This document shows, piece by piece, positions 44,918 to 53,657 of a stretch of 64,000 nt of DNA. Origin of the DNA: Actinophytocola sp044466355 (lineage in GTDB: Bacteria > Actinomycetota > Actinomycetes > Mycobacteriales > Pseudonocardiaceae). Each line of letters begins with the position of its first letter. Positions within the stretch are counted from its first letter, which is position 1. The DNA is taken from the NCBI RefSeq assembly GCF_044466355.1, contig NZ_JBITMQ010000002.1, positions 915,363 through 979,362 on the forward strand, in the 5' to 3' direction. A program made the position numbers and the translations under genes. Under the pieces are notes generated by a model. The model had not been told where the DNA came from. It saw nothing but the letters and a program-made list of their open reading frames with translations, and searched no databases.

Positions 44918-46334
44918 CCTGCGCCGCGCGGGCAGCGGGCTCCGTAGCCGGGTCACCCTGACCTTCGCCGCGGGCGCCGCGCTGGTGTCACTCGCACTGG
45001 CTGTCCTGACCTTCACCATCAGCCGCGGCTACCTGGACTCGGCACGCGAACGAGCAGCCGCGCGCCAGGCCGCGACGGACGCGGCGTCGATCGAGCGGAA
45101 CCTGGAACGAACGAACATCTCCCCCGGCCAGGCACTGGCCGTCGCGGACCCGCCGACGAACACGTTCCTGCTGCTGTACTGGGACGGACAGTGGTACCCG
45201 TCGGTCGCTGACCTCGGACCGGAGGTCCTGCCCAGCGAACTGCGCACCGAGGTGCCGCGCGGGACCGCGGCGGTGCTGCCCGTGACGTTCCGTGGAGAGC
45301 AGTACCTCGCGGCCGGTGTGCCGGCCGGGGATGGCATGGCTCTGTACGAGTTGTTCTCCCTGACCGAGCTGCGGGAGACCTTGGAGGTGCTGCGAGCGGT
45401 CCTGATCGTGTCCGGGATCGCCGCCACCATCGCCGGTGCCGCGACGGGCCGGTGGGCCAGCAAGAAACTCCTTCACCCACTGCGCACGCTGGCCGGCACG
45501 GCATCCGAGATCGCCGCGGGTGCGCTGGACGTTCGCCTCACGAACCAGCGCGACCGCGACCTCGAGCCGATCGCACAGTCGTTCAACCGAATGGTCGGCT
45601 CCCTGCAACAGCGCATCGAGCGAGAACGCAGGTTCTTCGGAGACGTCAGCCATGAGCTGCGCACGCCGCTCACGACCCTGATGACAAGTCTCGAAGTGCT
45701 CCGGCGGCAGTCGGACGAGTTGCCGCGGCGATCCCGTCACGCCGTCGAGCTGGCGACCGCCGAACTGGCGCACCTGCGGCGCCTGCTGGAGGATCTGCTC
45801 GCCCTGGCACGCGCGGAAGCGGGCCTGCAGCAGGACATGCCGGAGACCGCCTCGTTGCAGGATCTTCTCGAGCACACCGTGCTGAACTCGGGACGGGACC
45901 TGACCGTACTCGACGTCGTCGAGGACAGCTCGATACGTTGCCGCAAGCTCGCCCTGGAGCGCGCCTTCACGAACCTGATGGACAACGCGGACCGACATGG
46001 CCGGGGCCTGGTAGGGGTGCGGGTGCACCGCACAGCAGCAGGCGCCGAGGTCCTGGTCGACGATGCCGGACCCGGAGTACCCGCCGCCGACCGCGAGCGG
46101 ATCTTCGAACGGTTCGCGACCGGTCGCGCCGGGCGGGGTTCGTCCGCCGGCACCGGCCTCGGCCTGGCGCTGGTGGCCGAGACCATCGCCGCGCACGGTG
46201 GCGAGGTGCGGTGTGAGGACCGGCCGGGCGGCGGAGCGCGCATGGTTGTCATGCTTCCTGTCGCGGAGGACACCACGGACGACGCCTCGGACGACAACGA
46301 GGCCGACAACGAGACCGACAAGTCCGTCATGTGA
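44901..46334 (+). CDS. sensor histidine kinase (HAMP-HisKA-HATPase)
   Basis: 477 residues from TTG 44901, overlapping the response regulator; no ATG/GTG gives a better start. Two membrane helices (about 20-42 and 160-182) flank a ~115-residue extracytoplasmic sensor, then HAMP (LLHPLRTLAGTASEIAAGAL), the H-box with His251 (FFGDVSHELRTPLTTLMTSL), N-box FTNLMDNADRHG and G-boxes DDAGPGVP and GTGLGLALV. The C-terminal tail is very acidic (TTDDASDDNEADNETD). MprB/CseC-like overall; stimulus unknown. Confidence 0.93.
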   Translation: MTLSTNLRRAGSGLRSRVTLTFAAGAALVSLALAVLTFTISRGYLDSARERAAARQAATDAASIERNLERTNISPGQALAVADPPTNTFLLLYWDGQWYPSVADLGPEVLPSELRTEVPRGTAAVLPVTFRGEQYLAAGVPAGDGMALYELFSLTELRETLEVLRAVLIVSGIAATIAGAATGRWASKKLLHPLRTLAGTASEIAAGALDVRLTNQRDRDLEPIAQSFNRMVGSLQQRIERERRFFGDVSHELRTPLTTLMTSLEVLRRQSDELPRRSRHAVELATAELAHLRRLLEDLLALARAEAGLQQDMPETASLQDLLEHTVLNSGRDLTVLDVVEDSSIRCRKLALERAFTNLMDNADRHGRGLVGVRVHRTAAGAEVLVDDAGPGVPAADRERIFERFATGRAGRGSSAGTGLGLALVAETIAAHGGEVRCEDRPGGGARMVVMLPVAEDTTDDASDDNEADNETDKSVM

Positions 46335-46388
46335 CCGCAAAGAAACGAACGGTCGCACCTCAACATCGGCTGTTTACATTGGCCTCGT

Positions 46389-47075
46389 ATGCAGGTCAGC
46401 GATCGGAGCCCGATGCTTCACGATGCTATCTCCCGCCCAGCCATCTCCCGCCCAGCCATCTCCCGCCCAGCCATCTCCCGCCCAGCCATCTCCCGCCCAG
46501 CCATCTCCCGCCCAGCCATCTCCCGCCCAGCCATTCCCCGCCCGGCGACAGGCGCGGCTCGCCACGCGACGATGGTGGCGGCCGAGGCAGTGCTGTTGTG
46601 GCCGCGAGACGCAGGAGCGCTCTCGGCGGTCGCCGACGAACCGCGGTGGCCGGTGGTCGCCGTCGTCGTCGCGGAGCCCAGGACCGGAGACCCGGACACG
46701 GCAGCGCTGTTCGCCCTTCTCGACGGGCAGTCCGGCCACAGCTTCGTGTCCGTCCTCGATGGACTGTGCTGGTGGTCGGTGCGCGACGAGTCGCGATCGC
46801 TACTCGCGCTGACAGTTCAACTGACCTCACCCATTCGGTGCGATGTGGACGTGGTGCTTCCCCTGCGTCCCCTGTCCGACGTGGTGGACGTCATGACCGC
46901 CGGCGCCACGATCGCACTCACCTCGCCCACACGAGCGGCTCGGCTCAACGCACCCATCGACGTGCGCACAGCCCTGGCCGAGGTCGTCCTCGTGAACTGC
47001 CGCCCCTCCGCCGATCTGGGCCGGGCTGCGACGGTCCTGCGTGGTCAGGAGCGGCCTGCGAAGGACGGCTCGTGA
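46389..47075 (+). CDS. hypothetical protein with N-terminal tandem pentapeptide repeat
   Basis: 228 residues from ATG 46389; ATG 46572 is an alternative that would exclude the repeat. Residues ~12-51 are eight ISRPA-type pentapeptides encoded by a 15-base tandem repeat. The rest (EPRWPVVAVVVAEPRTGDPD, SFVSVLDGLCWWSVRDESRS, SPIRCDVDVVLPLRPLSDVV, IALTSPTRAARLNAPIDVRT) looks like a genuine alpha/beta domain of unknown family. Its stop overlaps the SPW gene's GTG, making it the first gene of a four-gene coupled operon that ends with cei. Confidence 0.65.
   Translation: MQVSDRSPMLHDAISRPAISRPAISRPAISRPAISRPAISRPAISRPAIPRPATGAARHATMVAAEAVLLWPRDAGALSAVADEPRWPVVAVVVAEPRTGDPDTAALFALLDGQSGHSFVSVLDGLCWWSVRDESRSLLALTVQLTSPIRCDVDVVLPLRPLSDVVDVMTAGATIALTSPTRAARLNAPIDVRTALAEVVLVNCRPSADLGRAATVLRGQERPAKDGS
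46426..46545 (+). repeat. 15-base tandem repeat, eight copies
   Basis: Unit CCATCTCCCGCCCAG. Copies 2-7 (46441-46530) are identical; the first (46426-46440) has one change and the last (46531-46545) three. The unit length is a multiple of three, so copy-number change keeps the reading frame of the host gene (Ile-Ser-Arg-Pro-Ala). Confidence 0.95.
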
Positions 47076-47509
47076 CCGACGAGCACACCACCGCCGACAA
47101 GCGGGCCTCATGGCGGCAACGCGTGCCGGGGCCGCAACTCCCGGGAGCGGTCGGCGGTGGAACGTTCCTGACCGGTGTGTGGCTGGTGCTGGCACCGCCC
47201 AGTTGGGGTTACGGTGCCATGTCCGCCGCCGCGACAACTCACTGGAACGACGTGGTCGTGGGGGCCTGTCTCATGACGGTCGGATACCTCCGCCTTCGTG
47301 GCGCGGTCCGCCTGACACCGATGACGGTGGCCGGGTTGGTGCTGGGGCTGTGGCTGGCCATCGCACCGTTCGCGCTGGGCTATGACGAAGCCACCAGCAC
47401 CACTCTGCAGGACATCGCCGCCGGCCTGCTCGTCATCGGCCTCACGATGACCGGCCACCTCGCGGTCACCGGCGAGACGGAACGACAGTCGAACGGACGC
47501 CATCCGTGA
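47072..47509 (+). CDS. SPW-repeat membrane protein (copy 2)
   Basis: 145 residues from GTG 47072, overlapping the previous stop (GTGA), and its own stop overlaps the POT transporter start in the same way. Four helices in two SPW repeats (GTFLTGVWLVLAPPSWGYGA ... HWNDVVVGACLMTVGYLRLR; VLGLWLAIAPFALGYDEATS). Similar in layout to copy 1 at 43614, which is about 3 kb away on the other strand. Confidence 0.88.
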   Translation: MTDEHTTADKRASWRQRVPGPQLPGAVGGGTFLTGVWLVLAPPSWGYGAMSAAATTHWNDVVVGACLMTVGYLRLRGAVRLTPMTVAGLVLGLWLAIAPFALGYDEATSTTLQDIAAGLLVIGLTMTGHLAVTGETERQSNGRHP

Positions 47510-48972
47510 GCGCGTCAGCTCAGACGCAACCAACCAGGCCCCACGCCGGGTTCTTCGGACACCCACGCGCGCTGGGCAACCTCTTCGGCCTGGAGATGTG
47601 GGAGCGCTTCTCCTTCTACGGGATGCAGGGCATCCTGACCATCTACCTCTACTACTCCGCCGCCGAAGGTGGACTCGGTCTCGCGGAAGGCACCGCGACC
47701 AGCATTGTCGGGGCCTATGGCGGCCTGGTGTACCTGTCGACGATCGTCGGTGCGTGGCTGGCCGACCGGGTCGCCGGATCGGAACGCGTCCTGTTCGCCA
47801 GCGCGATCATGATCATGTTCGGGCACGTCTCGCTGGCGCTGCTCCCCGGTTTCCTCGGCATCGGCGCCGGGCTCTGTCTCGTCGCGCTGGGCAGCGGCGG
47901 GCTCAAGGCCAACGCGACGTCCCTCGTGGGTGGCCTGTACTCCGAAGGAGACGACCGCCGTGACGCCGGATTCTCGATCTTCTACCTCGGCATCAACGTC
48001 GGGGCCTTCGCCGGCCCCCTGCTGACCGGGCTCGCCAGACAACAGCTCGGCTTCCACTACGGCTTCGGCCTGGCCGCCCTCGGGATGGCGATCGGGCTCG
48101 TCCAGTACTCGCTGGGCCGCAAGAACCTCGCCGCGGACGCGAACACCGTGCCCAACCCGCTGTCGACCGGCAACCGCGTGGCCGCGGCTCTGATCGCGGG
48201 CGGGGTCGTCGTGCTGGTGGTGGTGCTGGTCCGCGCCGGGGCGATCACCGCCGCGAACCTGGCGGCGGTCACGGTCGTGGTCATCGTCGCCGCGGCGATC
48301 GCCTACTTCGCCGTGCTGTTGTCGAGCAGGCGGGTCAGCCGGGTCGAACGCCGCCGAGTCGTCAGCTTCATCCCGATGTTCCTCGCGAGTTTCGTGTTCT
48401 TCGCCCTGTTCCAGCAGCAGTTCACCGTCGTCGTCATCTACACCGACCAACGGCTCGACCGGAACCTGTTCGGCTGGGAGATGCCTGTCTCCTGGGCGAA
48501 CTCCATCAACCCGATCTTCATCATCCTGCTCGCGGGCGTGTTCGCGGCACTATGGACCCGGTTGGGGCCACGACAGCCTTCGACCCCGGCCAAGTTCGCG
48601 CTGGGCACCGTCGTGATGGGGGTGGCGTTCCTGCTGTTCCTCCCGTGGGCCGGCGGAGGCTCGAACAGCACACCGCTACTCGGCTTGGTGCTGATCCTGT
48701 TGCTGTTCACCGTCGCGGAGCTGCTGCTCTCCCCCGTCGGCCTGTCGTTGTCCACCAAACTCGCGCCGCGCGCGTTCAGGACACAGATGGTCGCGCTCAA
48801 CTTCCTGTCGGTCGCCCTGGGCACAGCGACCGCCGGGGCGCTCGCCAAGTACTACAACGTCGACGACGAGTGGCCCTACTTCGCCATGGTCGGCCTGGCC
48901 GCGGTGGTGTTCGGGCTGCTGTTGGCCGTCGCGAGCCCGTTCATTCGGCGCCTCATGAGCGGAGTGCGGTGA
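47506..48972 (+). CDS. POT-family proton-coupled peptide transporter
   Basis: 488 residues from GTG 47506. Fourteen or so membrane helices; the POT signature is visible in NLFGLEMWERFSFYGMQGIL (the E-x-x-E-R-F-x-x-Y proton-coupling motif as EMWERFSFY), GLKANATSLVGGLY and FSIFYLGINVGAFAGPLLTG. Imports di- and tripeptides. Coupled by overlapping GTGA to genes on both sides, an unusual partner for cei. Confidence 0.95.
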   Translation: MSASAQTQPTRPHAGFFGHPRALGNLFGLEMWERFSFYGMQGILTIYLYYSAAEGGLGLAEGTATSIVGAYGGLVYLSTIVGAWLADRVAGSERVLFASAIMIMFGHVSLALLPGFLGIGAGLCLVALGSGGLKANATSLVGGLYSEGDDRRDAGFSIFYLGINVGAFAGPLLTGLARQQLGFHYGFGLAALGMAIGLVQYSLGRKNLAADANTVPNPLSTGNRVAAALIAGGVVVLVVVLVRAGAITAANLAAVTVVVIVAAAIAYFAVLLSSRRVSRVERRRVVSFIPMFLASFVFFALFQQQFTVVVIYTDQRLDRNLFGWEMPVSWANSINPIFIILLAGVFAALWTRLGPRQPSTPAKFALGTVVMGVAFLLFLPWAGGGSNSTPLLGLVLILLLFTVAELLLSPVGLSLSTKLAPRAFRTQMVALNFLSVALGTATAGALAKYYNVDDEWPYFAMVGLAAVVFGLLLAVASPFIRRLMSGVR

Positions 48973-49625
48973 ACCGGTTGCGCCGACGCCTTCCCGGGCT
49001 CGCTCTGATCGCCGTCCTGGCCACCGCGGCGGCGGTGGTGTGGGGCAAAGTCCTCACCAACCAGGACACGGTGGCCGACCGGGTGCGCTGCCCACCTCAG
49101 AAAGGCCTCACCGCACTACCGCACCACGCGCTCCGCGAGGTGACCCCGGTGCCTCCTGGCGAAGCCGCGGTGTCGGTGTCGAACGCGACGAGCCGACACG
49201 ACCTCGCCGCCCGGGTCGCCACGCGGCTCGAACAGTTCGGGTTCGCCACCCACGCACCGCCCGCCAACGACCGGGTCTACGAGACCGATGCGCTGCGGTG
49301 CCACGGCCAGATCCGGTTCGGCCCACGCGGTGAGTCCGCGGCACGCACGGTTCACCTCGTCGCGCCGTGCCTGCAACTGGTCCGCGACCAGCGCACCGGC
49401 CAGGAGATCGACGTGGTGCTCGGTACCGAGTTCCTGGAACTGTCGCCCAACCAGGCCGCTCTGGAAGTGCTCAGCACGCTACGTGACAGCGCCGACGAAC
49501 ACGACACGGCCACCGGTGGCCTCCAGTCGGCCACCGGTGGACCAGAGGCGGAGCTGTCGCCCTCGGTGCTCGACGCCGCGCAGAAGTCGTACTGCTCGCC
49601 ACGGCCATTGCCCTCAGGCTGGTGA
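48969..49625 (+). CDS. cei: envelope integrity protein Cei (LytR C-terminal domain)
   Basis: 218 residues from GTG 48969, overlapping the transporter stop by four bases. One N-terminal membrane helix (LPGLALIAVLATAAAVVWGK), then CPPQKGL and a LytR_C-type domain: VSVSNATSRHDLAARVATRL, FGFATHAPPANDR, IRFGPRGESAARTVHLVAPC and IDVVLGTEFLELSP, then a polar tail. Mycobacterial and other actinobacterial Cei proteins are needed for normal cell-envelope integrity (family knowledge). Confidence 0.9.
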   Translation: MNRLRRRLPGLALIAVLATAAAVVWGKVLTNQDTVADRVRCPPQKGLTALPHHALREVTPVPPGEAAVSVSNATSRHDLAARVATRLEQFGFATHAPPANDRVYETDALRCHGQIRFGPRGESAARTVHLVAPCLQLVRDQRTGQEIDVVLGTEFLELSPNQAALEVLSTLRDSADEHDTATGGLQSATGGPEAELSPSVLDAAQKSYCSPRPLPSGW

Positions 49626-49628
49626 ACC

Positions 49629-51315
49629 TCACACCGTGTCCGGTTCGTCAGCGGGCGTCTGGCTGACATACGCGGCGGCACGGTGCGCGGGCAGGCGAAC
49701 GGCCAGAGCGTACACGTACACCGCGGCACTGAAAACAGCCAGGACGGGCAACCCCCACGCCAGTGAGACCGGACCGTCGCCGCCGTCGAGGAGAAGGCCG
49801 GGGTCGGCGGGCGTGCCGGGATCGACGTCGCCGAGGTAGCTGATCACCGCGAGGCCCAGCACCCAGATCGGGAACCACGACCCGGCCCGGAAATCGAGCT
49901 GCGGCAACCGGTCTGAGTTCATGCCGTGGTAGATCGCGAAAACCACGTACCCGGCGATCAGTGCGATGAACATCTTCTCGTTGATCGCCCAGCCCGCCCA
50001 GAACACCAGCAACCCGGAGGCCAGAAAAGCCAGATACGGCAGCACGTCGCCACCGGGAACGCGGAACGGCCGGGCCTGATCGGGCAGCTGCCTGCGCATC
50101 GCGGCGACCACGAGCGGGCCCGCACCGAACGACACCGCGAAGGCGGAGGTGATGAACCCGATGAACTGCTGCCAGCCGGGGAAGGGCAGGAAGAAGAAGC
50201 AGCCCACCACGAACATCACCACCACCGAGACCCACGGGATACCACGCCGGTTCAGCTTCGTGAGGGTCTGCGGCGCGTTGCCGTTTCGGGCGTTCGCGTA
50301 GGCGAGGCGGGTGGTGACGCCGGCGTAGATCAGGCCGGTGTCCGCCGGGGAGATCACCGCGTCCACGCGCAGCAGGATCGCCAGCCACACCGCGCCCAGC
50401 ACCAGCGACAGACCGGCGAGCGGGCCGGCGGCGTCCTCGAAGGTCAGCCCGGCCCACCCGTTCTCGAGCAGGTCACCCGGCACCGCGGTGATGAACGCGA
50501 CCTGCAGCAGCACATAGATGACCGCGGTGATCAGAATCGACCCGATGATCGCGAACGGCACGTTGCGTTGCGGGTTGTCCCGTCTCGCCGGCGAACTCGA
50601 TGCCGTTGCGGAACCCGAGGTAGGCGAACGCCACACCGGCAGCGGGGATGGCCGCGAACACCGCACCGAAGCCGGACGGGGCGAAACCACCGAACTCGGC
50701 CAGGTTCCCCGGGCGGAACGCCAGCACCGCGAACGCCACGACCACCAGCGCGATCACGCCGATCTTCCACCACACGAGCACGTTGTTCATCCGCGCGAAC
50801 AGCTTGACGCCCATCAGGTTCACCAGGCTGTAGACGAACATCAACGCGATCGCCACCGCCAGCCCCGGACCAGTGAGGACGAACACGCCATCCCGCGAGT
50901 CCATCAGCCACGGCAGATACGGGTCGGCGTACTGCGTGGTGGCCAGCACCTCGATCGGTGTGACCGCGGCAGCGGCGAGCCAGCTCGTCCAACCGGCGCT
51001 GAAACTCGCGAACGACCCGAACGCATAGTGCGGGAACCGGATGATGCCACCGGACACCGGAAACATCACGCCCAGCTCGGCGTAGACCAGTCCGATGATC
51101 ATGACCATGATCCCGCCGATGACCCACGACAGGATCGCCGCAGGACCAGCGATCTGCGACGCGTACAACGCACCGAACAACCAGCCGGAACCGATGATGG
51201 CCCCGACACCGGTGAACAGCAGGCTGAGCCTGCTCACGTCCCTCCGCAGCCCGGTATCCAACCGGACATCCACTCGACGAGGAGGTTCGTTCGCGGTTCG
51301 GACGTCGCTCGTCAT
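49629..51315 (-). pseudogene. APC-family amino-acid permease split by a frameshift
   Basis: From ATG 51315 the first half (VSRLSLLFTGVGAIIGSGWL, the APC helix-1 signature, through PAAGVAFAYLGFRNGIEFAG) is in one frame to about 50585; the second half (RDNPQRNVPFAIIGSILITA, then DAVISPADTGLIYAGVTTRL to DEPDTV) is in another, to 49629. Joined with one base added or removed near 50580 they give a normal ~560-residue, 12-helix permease. The break falls within helix-6/7 region FAGE-x-x-NPQRN, so a single sequence error is as likely as real inactivation. Substrate unknown. Confidence 0.8.
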
Positions 51316-51622
51316 GTCACCAGCTCCCACATCTCGGCGTGTCGCCAGCCTGCGCGACACGTGTTGAGGTGACCCGACAGCTTGTTTGCCGTTCGATGAC
51401 ACTCGACTGTCCCGACCGCGGTGACCGGCCCCAACGCGGAGCCGAACCAGCGGCCATGACCCGAAACTCGCACGGTTCGCTCCCCCGGCTTACGCTTGAA
51501 ACGGTCGGGCATGGCCGACGTCGATCCACGGTGTGATGCACGACGGCCTATCGGCCACGCCTCCCTACTTCTTCACCGCACCCGAGTGAGGTGCGATATC
51601 GGTGAGTTGAGGAGCGATCATC
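51316..51622. other. divergent intergenic region
   Basis: 307 bases between the permease and the third DUF2231 gene; no gene seen. It contains CGCACC-N7-GGTGCG just upstream of the DUF2231 start and its ribosome-binding site TTGAGGAG. Confidence 0.4.
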
Positions 51623-52126
51623 ATGCGCAGTAGAGCCCGCTTCGCCGGCCACGCGATACATCCCGTGCTCATCGTCTTCCCCCTTGGGCTGTTGGTCACC
51701 GCCCTCGTCTTCGACATCCTTTTCCTCATCACGGAGTCCCGGAGCTTCGCGGTCAGCGCCGCATACACCACCGCCGCCGGTGTCCTCGGCGGACTGGCCG
51801 CGATCCTGTTCGGATGGATCGACTGGTTCGCTGTGCCCAAGCACACCCGCGCGAAGAAAGTCGGCCTCGTACACGGGCTCGTGAACGTGCTGATGGTGGC
51901 GCTGTTCGCGGTGAGCTGGCTAGTCCGGCTCGACCGCACGACGTGGGACCCGACGTCGTTGTCCATCACACTCGCGACAGCGGCGATCATCCTCGCCCTG
52001 ATAGGCGGCTGGCTCGGCGGCGAGCTCGTGGAGCGACTGAGCTTGAGCGTCGACGAAGAAGCGAATGTCGACGCCTCCAGCTCGTTGAAACGCGTCGTGA
52101 CCAAGCCCGCCAACGACACCAGATAA
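51623..52126 (+). CDS. DUF2231 membrane protein (copy 3)
   Basis: 167 residues from ATG 51623 (GAGGAG upstream). GHAIHPVLIVFPLGLLVTAL, a second and third helix with FGWIDWFAVP, then ATAAIILALIGGWLGGELVE. A close paralogue of the gene at 23163 along its whole length. Probably a stress-related membrane protein; function unknown. Confidence 0.93.
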   Translation: MRSRARFAGHAIHPVLIVFPLGLLVTALVFDILFLITESRSFAVSAAYTTAAGVLGGLAAILFGWIDWFAVPKHTRAKKVGLVHGLVNVLMVALFAVSWLVRLDRTTWDPTSLSITLATAAIILALIGGWLGGELVERLSLSVDEEANVDASSSLKRVVTKPANDTR

Positions 52127-52454
52127 ACCATCGCCGCGGGCAGGGCAAAGCCTGAGCCGCGGATCCGCCTTGCGTCTCGGTCGAACGCGTCGGCGAACCG
52201 TCTCGCCTCGTCCACCGACGAGTACCGCTTGCCCCCGCCGAACGCGCATCCGCGTCGGCAACTCCACGTCACGACGGGCCTGTCAGCGCAGCGCACTCGC
52301 CTTCATAAAATGTGCAGCGCTCCGGCCTCTTCACAGCGCCATGGCCGCCGCGGCCGAACGCCTCCACTTTGCATTCTCGTGACGGCCCGCTCCCCTCGGT
52401 TCCTCACAGCCAACGACGGGGTAGCCGAGGTTCACGAACTCGAAGGGAGCGCAC
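52127..52454. other. intergenic region upstream of PRC-barrel gene
   Basis: 328 bases; open frames show no domain. It holds the sigma-B-type promoter candidate described separately and the ribosome-binding site AAGGGAG of the next gene. Confidence 0.4.
52399..52423 (+). promoter_or_regulatory. candidate sigma-B/sigma-F-type stress promoter
   Basis: GTTC (52399-52402), 16 bases, GGGTA (52419-52423), close to the actinobacterial stress-sigma consensus GTTT-N15-17-GGGTA. About 30 bases before the PRC-barrel start codon, a sensible 5' leader. Confidence 0.5.
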
Positions 52455-52871
52455 GTGATGAATGGGACGGCCCCCCTCGTTCGGCTCGGTGACACCGAAC
52501 TCACCCTTGCCGAACGCGATGAAGACGTCCGTGGCCGCGACGTACTGGACCCCCACGATGACAAGGTCGGCGAGGTCGACGACCTGATCATCGACCACGT
52601 CGAACGCCGCGTCCGGTTCCTCGATGTCGGCGCTGGTGGGTTCCTCGGGCTGGGCAAAGACAAGGTTCTGATCCCGGTGGACGCGGTGACCAGCGTCGCG
52701 GACACCGTCCACGTCGACACAGAGCGCGAGCACGTGGCCGGTAGTCCGGCCTACGATCCCGATCTCGTCCTGGATCGGACGTCGACCGCCAGCTTCTACG
52801 ATTACTACGGCTACGTGCCCTACTGGCACATGGGCTACATGAACCCCGGTTTTCCGTATCGAGCACCGTGA
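52455..52871 (+). CDS. PRC-barrel domain protein
   Basis: 138 residues from GTG 52455 (ATG 52458 is equally possible). A ~25-residue leader, then the PRC barrel: VRGRDVLDPHDDKVGEVDDL, IDHVERRVRFLDVGAGGFLG and DKVLIPVDAVTSVADTVHVD. The C-terminal YDYYGYVPYWHMGYMNPGFP is aromatic-rich, typical of actinobacterial stress-linked PRC proteins. Probably sigma-B controlled. Confidence 0.92.
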   Translation: MMNGTAPLVRLGDTELTLAERDEDVRGRDVLDPHDDKVGEVDDLIIDHVERRVRFLDVGAGGFLGLGKDKVLIPVDAVTSVADTVHVDTEREHVAGSPAYDPDLVLDRTSTASFYDYYGYVPYWHMGYMNPGFPYRAP

Positions 52872-52975
52872 CGTGTCCGTGATGTGCCCGCGGGAAGCGA
52901 GCCCGCCTCCTGCACAACGCGTACGCGATCGGCGAAGCCCTAGCGAACCGCGTACGACAGTGCCATCCTGACTGC

Positions 52976-53632
52976 GTGCGCATGCGCGAACCATCGACCG
53001 GCGATCAGCCCGGTTCCGACGACATGCCGAGGCTCTCCTGGTCTCGGCACGGCGCTGTGCACATCCTCCAGGTCCACGGTGACATCACCGCGGCGTCCGC
53101 GGTCGATGTCCACGACGCGCTGCTGACCTTCGACCCTCCGCCAGGAGCCATGGCACTGGTGGTCGACCTCAGCACGGTCGACACCCTGGCGGTTGCCGGG
53201 GTCGACGCGATGCGAACCGACAACGCGAGCTTGTCGCTCCATCTCGTCGCGACCGGGTCCGTGCTGCGCTCGCTGCTGCTGGCTGGTCTGTCGGAGACCA
53301 CAGCCGTGCACGAGTCGCTTGATGCCGCCGTCGAAGGCATCGAAGGCATCGACGAGGCGACGCTGCTGCGCGAGCAGCTTCACCAACGCGAGCAGCAGAT
53401 CGCCAGCCAGCCGGTGATCGAGCAAGCCAAAGGCATGCTCATGCAGGACTTCAAACTGGACGAAGCGGAGGCGTTCGACCTCCTGACCACCCTGTCACAA
53501 GACACCAACTCCAAGGTGCGGGACGTGGCCGCGAAGGTCGTGGACGAACTCACCGGAACAGCATCAGCGGAGACCGCGCACGCCACCCTGGACACCCTCC
53601 GGGAGCTGCGCGACCACCTCCGCCAGGGCTGA
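52976..53632 (+). CDS. STAS-ANTAR regulatory protein
   Basis: 218 residues from GTG 52976 (ATG 52982 or ATG 53024 possible). STAS-like N-terminal domain (AVHILQVHGDITAASAVDVH, MALVVDLSTVDTLAVAGVDA) lacking the usual phospho-Ser, then a coiled region (LREQLHQREQQIASQ) and ANTAR domain VIEQAKGMLMQDFKLDEAEA, FDLLTTLSQDTNSKVRDVAA. Likely an RNA-binding antiterminator whose coiled coil allows dimerisation. Confidence 0.88.
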   Translation: MRMREPSTGDQPGSDDMPRLSWSRHGAVHILQVHGDITAASAVDVHDALLTFDPPPGAMALVVDLSTVDTLAVAGVDAMRTDNASLSLHLVATGSVLRSLLLAGLSETTAVHESLDAAVEGIEGIDEATLLREQLHQREQQIASQPVIEQAKGMLMQDFKLDEAEAFDLLTTLSQDTNSKVRDVAAKVVDELTGTASAETAHATLDTLRELRDHLRQG

Positions 53633-53657
53633 CCACGTCAGCGGACGGAATCGGCGC

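Noticed and set aside
46426..46545. Tandem repeats as a CRISPR array
   Set aside because: Units are contiguous with no spacers, and the length is 15 bases, so it is a simple coding tandem repeat.
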